This document shows positions 59,646 through 64,000 of a stretch of 64,000 nt of DNA, piece after piece (the first letter of the stretch is position 1; each line of letters opens with the position of its first letter). Under the pieces are notes generated by a model, which made no database searches, was not told the origin of the DNA, and worked only from the letters and a program-made list of their open reading frames with translations. The stretch spans positions 1 to 64,000 of the forward strand of contig JACKBI010000003.1 in assembly GCA_020634615.1 (NCBI GenBank), written 5' to 3'. The DNA is from Anaerolineales bacterium. GTDB taxonomy: Bacteria > Chloroflexota > Anaerolineae > JAAEKA01. A program made the position numbers and the translations under genes.

Positions 59646-59701
59646 GCATCGGGTCCGGTCGCCAATTGAGCGCCCGCTGGCCTTTAAGCAAGCTCAAATC
59701 G

Positions 59702-59740
59702 AGAACACAGACCCCGTCGTCAAGGCGGGGTCTGTGTTCT
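59702..59740 (+). terminator. Hairpin terminator ahead of ruvB
   Basis: AGAACACAGACCCCG (59702-59716) pairs perfectly over 15 bp with 59726-59740, around TCGTCAAGG, followed by TCTCGC. It closes the membrane-protein transcript. Confidence 0.8.
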
Positions 59741-59774
59741 TCTCGCACATTTGTTTCTACATCCTGCGCGGGTC

Positions 59775-59783
59775 TGGTATAAT
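59775..59783 (+). promoter_or_regulatory. Extended -10 promoter of ruvB
   Basis: TGGTATAAT carries a perfect TATAAT (59778-59783) with the TGN extension, so a -35 box is not needed; none is clear. The leader to ATG 59895 would be about 105 nt and contains the inverted repeat arm at 59856. Confidence 0.7.
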
Positions 59784-59855
59784 TCCCCGGCACCGTTGCG
59801 CCACGACATGACACGACCGGAGCGTGACCAACGCCACAACCATCCGACCAATCTG

Positions 59856-59889
59856 GCGCACTAACAAACTATCGCACTAACGAACTCTC
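59856..59889. repeat. AGTTCGGTAGTGCG array, right inverted arm
   Basis: GCGCACTAACAAACTATCGC then ACTAACGAACTC is the reverse complement form of the array at 59600. The two arms flank the terminator and the ruvB promoter. Confidence 0.7.
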
Positions 59890-59894
59890 CACCC

Positions 59895-60944
59895 ATGGAA
59901 GACCGCACCATCTCTACACAGAAACGCCCCGAAGAAGTCGCCGTTGATGCTGCATTGCGGCCCAAATATTTGGCCGACATGATCGGTCAGGACCAGTTGC
60001 GCAACAACCTGGAGATCCTCCTGGAAGCGGCGAAGCTGCGCACCGAGGCGCTGGACCATATCCTGTTATACGGCCCACCCGGCCTGGGCAAGACCAGCAT
60101 GGCGCACGTCCTGGCCAACGAGATGGGCGTCAACATGAAGATCACCGCCGGGCCAGCCATTGAACGCGCCGGCGATCTGGCCGCCATTCTGACCAATCTA
60201 CGCAAGGGCGATATCCTGTTTATCGACGAAGTCCACCGCCTCGGCAAGGTCGTGGAAGAGATCCTCTACCCGGCCATGGAAGACTTCGCGCTGGACATCG
60301 TCATCGGCAAAGGCCCCAGCGCGCGCTCGATCCGTCTGAAGCTGCCACGATTTACAGTGATTGGCGCGACGACCCGGCTGGCGCTGCTGACCGCCCCGCT
60401 GCGTTCCCGTTTCGGTGCGGTCTACCGGTTCGATTTCTACGACCAGCCGGCGCTGGAAGAGATCGTGCGCCGGGCTGCCAGCCTGCTGAAGGTTGAGATT
60501 ACCGATGACGGCGCGCAGGAGATTGCCCGCCGGGCGCGTGGCACGCCGCGGGTCGCGCTGCGACTGTTGCGTCGAGTGCGAGACTACGCGCAAGTGCGCG
60601 CTGATGGGAAGATCACCGCCAGCGTTGCCGAAGATGCGCTGGATCTGCTGGAAGTCGATCAACAGGGCTTGGACGAGCTGGACCGCAAGCTGCTGCGGGC
60701 GATCATCGAGAAGTACGACGGCGGACCGGTCGGCCTCGAGACGATCGCAGCCAGTCTGAGCGAGGATTCGGGCACCATCATGGATGTGGTGGAACCCTAT
60801 CTTTTGCAGCTTGGCTACCTGGACCGAACGCCGCGTGGTCGCGTAGCAACGCGACTGGCTTATCAGCACCTCGGTGTTGCCTGGACAGGCGAGACAACGG
60901 CGCCAGTTCAGCAGCCAGGCCTTTGGGATGAGAGCGACGAGTAA
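59895..60944 (+). CDS. ruvB: Holliday junction branch-migration helicase RuvB
   Basis: Hexameric AAA+ motor that drives branch migration with RuvA. The 349-residue protein has LRPKYLADMIGQDQLRNNLE, Walker A GPPGLGKT at residues 60-67, Walker B DEVH at 111-114, sensor GATTR and the Arg finger region PLRSRFGAVYRFDFY. The C-terminal winged helix has YDGGPVGLETIAASLSEDSG and a PRGRVATRLAYQHLGV end. RuvA and RuvC are not in the window. Eight bases separate it from the next gene. Confidence 0.96.
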   Translation: MEDRTISTQKRPEEVAVDAALRPKYLADMIGQDQLRNNLEILLEAAKLRTEALDHILLYGPPGLGKTSMAHVLANEMGVNMKITAGPAIERAGDLAAILTNLRKGDILFIDEVHRLGKVVEEILYPAMEDFALDIVIGKGPSARSIRLKLPRFTVIGATTRLALLTAPLRSRFGAVYRFDFYDQPALEEIVRRAASLLKVEITDDGAQEIARRARGTPRVALRLLRRVRDYAQVRADGKITASVAEDALDLLEVDQQGLDELDRKLLRAIIEKYDGGPVGLETIAASLSEDSGTIMDVVEPYLLQLGYLDRTPRGRVATRLAYQHLGVAWTGETTAPVQQPGLWDESDE

Positions 60945-60952
60945 CAAACCCG

Positions 60953-61666
60953 ATGAACCCCAAACCACGTATCGGCATCACAACTCTGAGCACCGCGCGC
61001 GACTACTTCGACCGGCTGGTGCGCAACTACTGGTGGGCTGTCACCTGGGCCGGCGGCGAGCCGGTGATGCTGACGCCCGAATCGGCCACTTTGCCCCCGG
61101 GCCAGCAACTCGCGGCGCTGGACGGCCTGCTGCTCTCCGGCGGCGGCGACGTGCATCCCCGCTACTACAACCAACCCATTGACGGCTCTGATCCCGACGA
61201 TATCCAGATTGAACGCGACGAACTGGAGTTGCCGCTGGCGCGCGCTGCGCTGGCGGCTGACCTGCCGATCCTGGCCGTTTGCCGCGGGATGCAGGTGTTG
61301 AATATCGCGGCCGGCGGTTCTCTGCTGCAACATGTGGACGGTCACCGGTCGCCGCGCGACAGCGCCAACTATCACGACGTAGACATCTGCAGCGGGACAT
61401 TGATGGCTCGCGTGCTGGACCACGCAGGCCCGCTTGCGACCAACACGTATCACCACCAGGCTGTCACGCTGGACGCGCTGGCGCCCGGCTTCCGCCCCGC
61501 CGGACTGACCATCGACTCGCCGATTCTGGTCGAAGCCATGGAAAGCGAGACCGCATCGTGGGCGCTGGCCGTCCAGTGGCACCCCGAGCGTTTCTACGAA
61601 CTCGACCCGCGGCACAGGCGGCTGTTCAGCCAGTTCGTGGCCGCGGCAGCCGGCGGTGTACGCTGA
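60953..61666 (+). CDS. Gamma-glutamyl-GABA hydrolase-like class I amidotransferase (PuuD type)
   Basis: A 237-residue peptidase C26 enzyme. PRIGITTLSTARDYFDRLVR begins the fold, LLLSGGGDVHPRYYNQP lies before the active site, AVCRGMQVLNIAAGGSLLQH has the nucleophile Cys, and WALAVQWHPERFYELD the His and Glu. The family splits gamma-glutamyl amides in putrescine and related amine breakdown; other Pu genes are not nearby, so the real substrate is open. Its ATG follows ruvB by 8 nt. Confidence 0.86.
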   Translation: MNPKPRIGITTLSTARDYFDRLVRNYWWAVTWAGGEPVMLTPESATLPPGQQLAALDGLLLSGGGDVHPRYYNQPIDGSDPDDIQIERDELELPLARAALAADLPILAVCRGMQVLNIAAGGSLLQHVDGHRSPRDSANYHDVDICSGTLMARVLDHAGPLATNTYHHQAVTLDALAPGFRPAGLTIDSPILVEAMESETASWALAVQWHPERFYELDPRHRRLFSQFVAAAAGGVR

Positions 61667-61765
61667 GAGACTGCCTACAGTCGTACTTACCCAGCTGCGG
61701 CACCGGAAACCGGGTTTCTTACTACGCCGACCAGACACCGGTCGACGACCACTGATTTCCACCCC

Positions 61766-62833
61766 ATGAAAACATCCGACTTCGATTACAACCTGCCGCC
61801 GGAGCGTATTGCCCAGACACCGGTGGAGCCACGTGATTCCTCGCGCCTGCTGGTGGTACACCGGGCCACCGGCAAGCTGGAACATCGCACCTTTCGCGAT
61901 ATCGGCGACTATCTGGACGCAGGCGATCTGCTGGTAGCCAACAACAGCCGCGTCATCCCGGCGCGGCTGTTCGGACGCAAGCCATCGGGCGGGCAGGTTG
62001 AGATATTCCTGCTGCATCCATTGCCCGAGGGCCGCTGGGAATGTCTCGTCGGCGGCAAGGGCTTGCGACCCGGCATCCAGATCCAGATCGACATTCCCGA
62101 CAGCGACCAGACACCTGTCACCGCAACGATCGAGGCCGAGTTCGAAAACGGAAGCCGCGCAGTCAGCTTCGACCAACCCGTGGACGATTGGCTGTACGAG
62201 GCGGGACACGTGCCGCTGCCGCCCTACATCCACGAGACGCTGGCCGACCCGGAGCGCTACCAAACGATCTACAGCAGGGTGGAGGGATCGGTGGCTTCCA
62301 GCACGGCCGGCCTGCATTTCACACCGGACCTGCTGATCGAGCTGCGCCAACGCGGCGTGGGCATAGACTTTGTGACACTGCACATCGGTCTTGACACGTT
62401 CCAGCCCGTCAAGGTGGAAGAAATCGACGAGCATCCCATGCACAGCGAGTGGGCCAGCCTGTCATCGGAGACAGCGCGCCAGATCAACGACACAACGCTG
62501 CGCGGTGGCCGCGTCGTCGCGGTTGGCACCACGGCCGTACGTACGCTGGAGTGGGCGGCCACCGGCGCGCAGGGACTGGATCCTTACGATGTGGAAGCCT
62601 GCCCCTGGAAACGCACAGCGGCCTTCGAAGGGCCCACGGACCTCTTCATCCGCCCCGGCTACCGCTTCCGCGCCGTAGACGCGATGATCACCAACTTCCA
62701 CTTGCCGCGCAGTACCCTGCTGATGCTGGTCAGCGCCTTCGCCGGCAAGGATCTGATCGACCATGCTTATCAGGTTGCCATCGATGAGGACTATCGGTTC
62801 TACAGCTTTGGCGACGCGATGGTGATTCTGTAG
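61766..62833 (+). CDS. queA: S-adenosylmethionine:tRNA ribosyltransferase-isomerase
   Basis: Makes epoxyqueuosine in the tRNA anticodon. The 355-residue protein starts MKTSDFDYNLPPERIAQTPV, then RDSSRLLVVHRATGKLEH, LVANNSRVIPARLFGRK, and has the characteristic VASSTAGLHFTPDLL, TLHIGLDTFQPV and DLFIRPGYRFRAVDAMITNF stretches ending in the family closing FGDAMVIL. A 100-bp gap from the preceding gene has no clear promoter. Confidence 0.95.
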   Translation: MKTSDFDYNLPPERIAQTPVEPRDSSRLLVVHRATGKLEHRTFRDIGDYLDAGDLLVANNSRVIPARLFGRKPSGGQVEIFLLHPLPEGRWECLVGGKGLRPGIQIQIDIPDSDQTPVTATIEAEFENGSRAVSFDQPVDDWLYEAGHVPLPPYIHETLADPERYQTIYSRVEGSVASSTAGLHFTPDLLIELRQRGVGIDFVTLHIGLDTFQPVKVEEIDEHPMHSEWASLSSETARQINDTTLRGGRVVAVGTTAVRTLEWAATGAQGLDPYDVEACPWKRTAAFEGPTDLFIRPGYRFRAVDAMITNFHLPRSTLLMLVSAFAGKDLIDHAYQVAIDEDYRFYSFGDAMVIL

Positions 62834-62842
62834 GAGACCCTG

Positions 62843-64000
62843 ATGCCATCCATCTTCACCCAGGCAGTCCATGCGGGCGAGCGGCAGCAGCCGCCGCGCG
62901 AAACCTCAGTCACGACGCCGCTCTATCACAGCGTCGGGTATCTTGAGCCGTCCGCGGCGGTTATGGAGGAGGTCTTCTCTGGCGAGACGCCCGGCTACGT
63001 CTATCGCCGCTACACCAGCCCGACGGTGGAGGCGTTCGAGCGGGCCATTGCGGCGCTGGAAGGTGGCGACGCGGCCTTTGCTACAGCGTCCGGCATGGCA
63101 GCGGTCCACGCCGCGCTGCTGGCAGCAGGCGTGCGCGCCGGCAGCCATGTCGTCGCAGCACGCGACTGTTACGGTGCGACCTATGACCTGTTGGCTACGC
63201 TGTTGACCGAGCAGGGTGTCACCACTCACTTCGTCGATGCGACGGACGCGAAACACGTCGAAGAGGCGGTGTCGCAGTACCACCCGGCGGCTGTACTGGT
63301 CGAAATTGTTTCCAACCCGCTGCTCAAGCTGGCTGACATCGGCGCGCTGGCCCGCAGCGCCCAAAACGCCGGCGCGGCGCTGATCGTGGACAGCACCTTT
63401 GCCACGCCTTATCTGTGCCGTCCCCTTGCCCTCGGCGCAGATTATGTCGTACACTCAGCCTCGAAGTATATCGGCGGCCACGGCGATGTACTGGCGGGTG
63501 TGGTTGCAACCTCACATGCCAACCGCGACAAACTCTTCGCCATCGAGAAGAAGATCGGCGCGGTGCTGGCGCCTGAGGTTGCATGGCTCGCGCTGCGCGG
63601 GTTGAAAACCCTGCCGCTGCGAATGCGCCAGCAATGTGCAAACGCGGGCATCGTGGCGCAGTTCCTCAGCGAGCATCCGGCTGTTACGCGCGTCTTTTAC
63701 CCCGGCTTGCCCTCGCATCCTCAGCACCAATTGGCACGGGAGCTTTTCGGCGAGCGCGGCTTCGGCGGCATGGTAGCGTTTGAGCTACGCAACGGCACGC
63801 GGCAAGCCGCGTTTGCCTTCCTCGATGCACTGAAACTGGTTCTCCCCGCGACTACGCTGGGTGATGTGTATTCGTTGGCGCTTTATCCGGTCATGGCCAG
63901 CCATCGGGCAGTTCCGCCGGCGGAGCGCGCTCAGTTGGGGATCACCGAAGGGTTGCTGCGACTTAGCATCGGCATCGAAGACGCGAATGACATCGTCGCC
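62843..64000 (+). CDS. Cys/Met-metabolism PLP enzyme (cystathionine gamma-synthase/lyase family), partial
   Basis: Runs off the right edge; 386 codons are visible from ATG 62843, with AGGAGA ten bases before. TQAVHAGERQQPPRETSVTT and PLYHSVGYLEPSAAV open the family fold, RRYTSPTVEAFERAIAALEG binds the substrate side chain, SGMAAVHAALLA the phosphate, VDSTFATPYLCRPLALGADY the ring, and SASKYIGGHGDVLAG the PLP Lys. Nearly full length (about 390-400). Which member (gamma-synthase, gamma-lyase, methionine gamma-lyase or homocysteine synthase) is not decidable. Confidence 0.88.
   Translation, partial: MPSIFTQAVHAGERQQPPRETSVTTPLYHSVGYLEPSAAVMEEVFSGETPGYVYRRYTSPTVEAFERAIAALEGGDAAFATASGMAAVHAALLAAGVRAGSHVVAARDCYGATYDLLATLLTEQGVTTHFVDATDAKHVEEAVSQYHPAAVLVEIVSNPLLKLADIGALARSAQNAGAALIVDSTFATPYLCRPLALGADYVVHSASKYIGGHGDVLAGVVATSHANRDKLFAIEKKIGAVLAPEVAWLALRGLKTLPLRMRQQCANAGIVAQFLSEHPAVTRVFYPGLPSHPQHQLARELFGERGFGGMVAFELRNGTRQAAFAFLDALKLVLPATTLGDVYSLALYPVMASHRAVPPAERAQLGITEGLLRLSIGIEDANDIVA

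Overview
The window looks like chromosomal DNA of a GC-rich Chloroflexota bacterium, probably of the Caldilineae/Anaerolineae type. This rests on gene content, not on a marker gene: a MalT-like ATPase fused to a BTAD/OmpR-type DNA-binding domain, lipoproteins with Thr/Pro/Glu linkers, a PdtaS/PdtaR pair, leaderless-looking promoters, and intergenic DNA full of short degenerate tandem repeats. No rRNA is present; one tRNA, Pro(GGG) with encoded CCA, lies at 57719-57795 on the minus strand.

Left edge (55-3576): the end of a phosphonate-type ABC importer (ATPase and a doubled permease fused in one chain) translationally coupled to a DoxX-like membrane protein, closed by a strong hairpin.

3909-25533 (all minus strand): a long catabolic cluster. 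From its upstream end: a small protein, a KAS III-like enzyme, an SDR, an acyl-CoA synthetase, a second KAS III-like enzyme, three alpha/beta hydrolases, a four-helix-bundle protein, a second acyl-CoA synthetase, an ankyrin protein, a thiolase with its OB-fold/zinc-ribbon partner, a crotonase, a third acyl-CoA synthetase, a MaoC hydratase, and a complete branched-chain-amino-acid-type ABC importer. The set reads as uptake, CoA activation and beta-oxidation-like breakdown of an unknown carboxylic acid. Both KAS III-like proteins keep the active-site Cys but lack the usual His/Asn. The large regulator at 25944-29192, transcribed divergently, is the obvious candidate controller. Many gene borders in this cluster are arrays of 7-9 bp repeats that reach into stop codons, up to start codons, and once into a coding frame.

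29193-37015: an accessory-looking stretch, visibly more A/T-rich at its start, with a BrnT/BrnA toxin-antitoxin pair, a broken MNT nucleotidyltransferase, an orphan antitoxin-like gene, two DNA-glycosylase-type proteins, a sulfurtransferase, a GNAT acetyltransferase, two NAD(P)-binding proteins and an HSL-type esterase.

37240-49617: an 808-residue protein that resembles a DUF1156-type adenine-specific DNA methylase with degenerate catalytic motifs, then D-cysteine desulfhydrase, an MBL-fold protein, a TPR lipoprotein, an M16 peptidase, a transglutaminase-like membrane protein, FmdB, an orphan IS630-type HTH protein, CBS, rhodanese and AmaP-like proteins.

49742-64000: two large membrane proteins and a family 2 glycosyltransferase (lipid-linked sugar transfer), the PdtaS/PdtaR two-component system, tRNA-Pro, fmt, a DUF4870-like membrane protein, ruvB, a class I amidotransferase-type peptidase, queA, and a Cys/Met-metabolism PLP enzyme that runs off the right edge.
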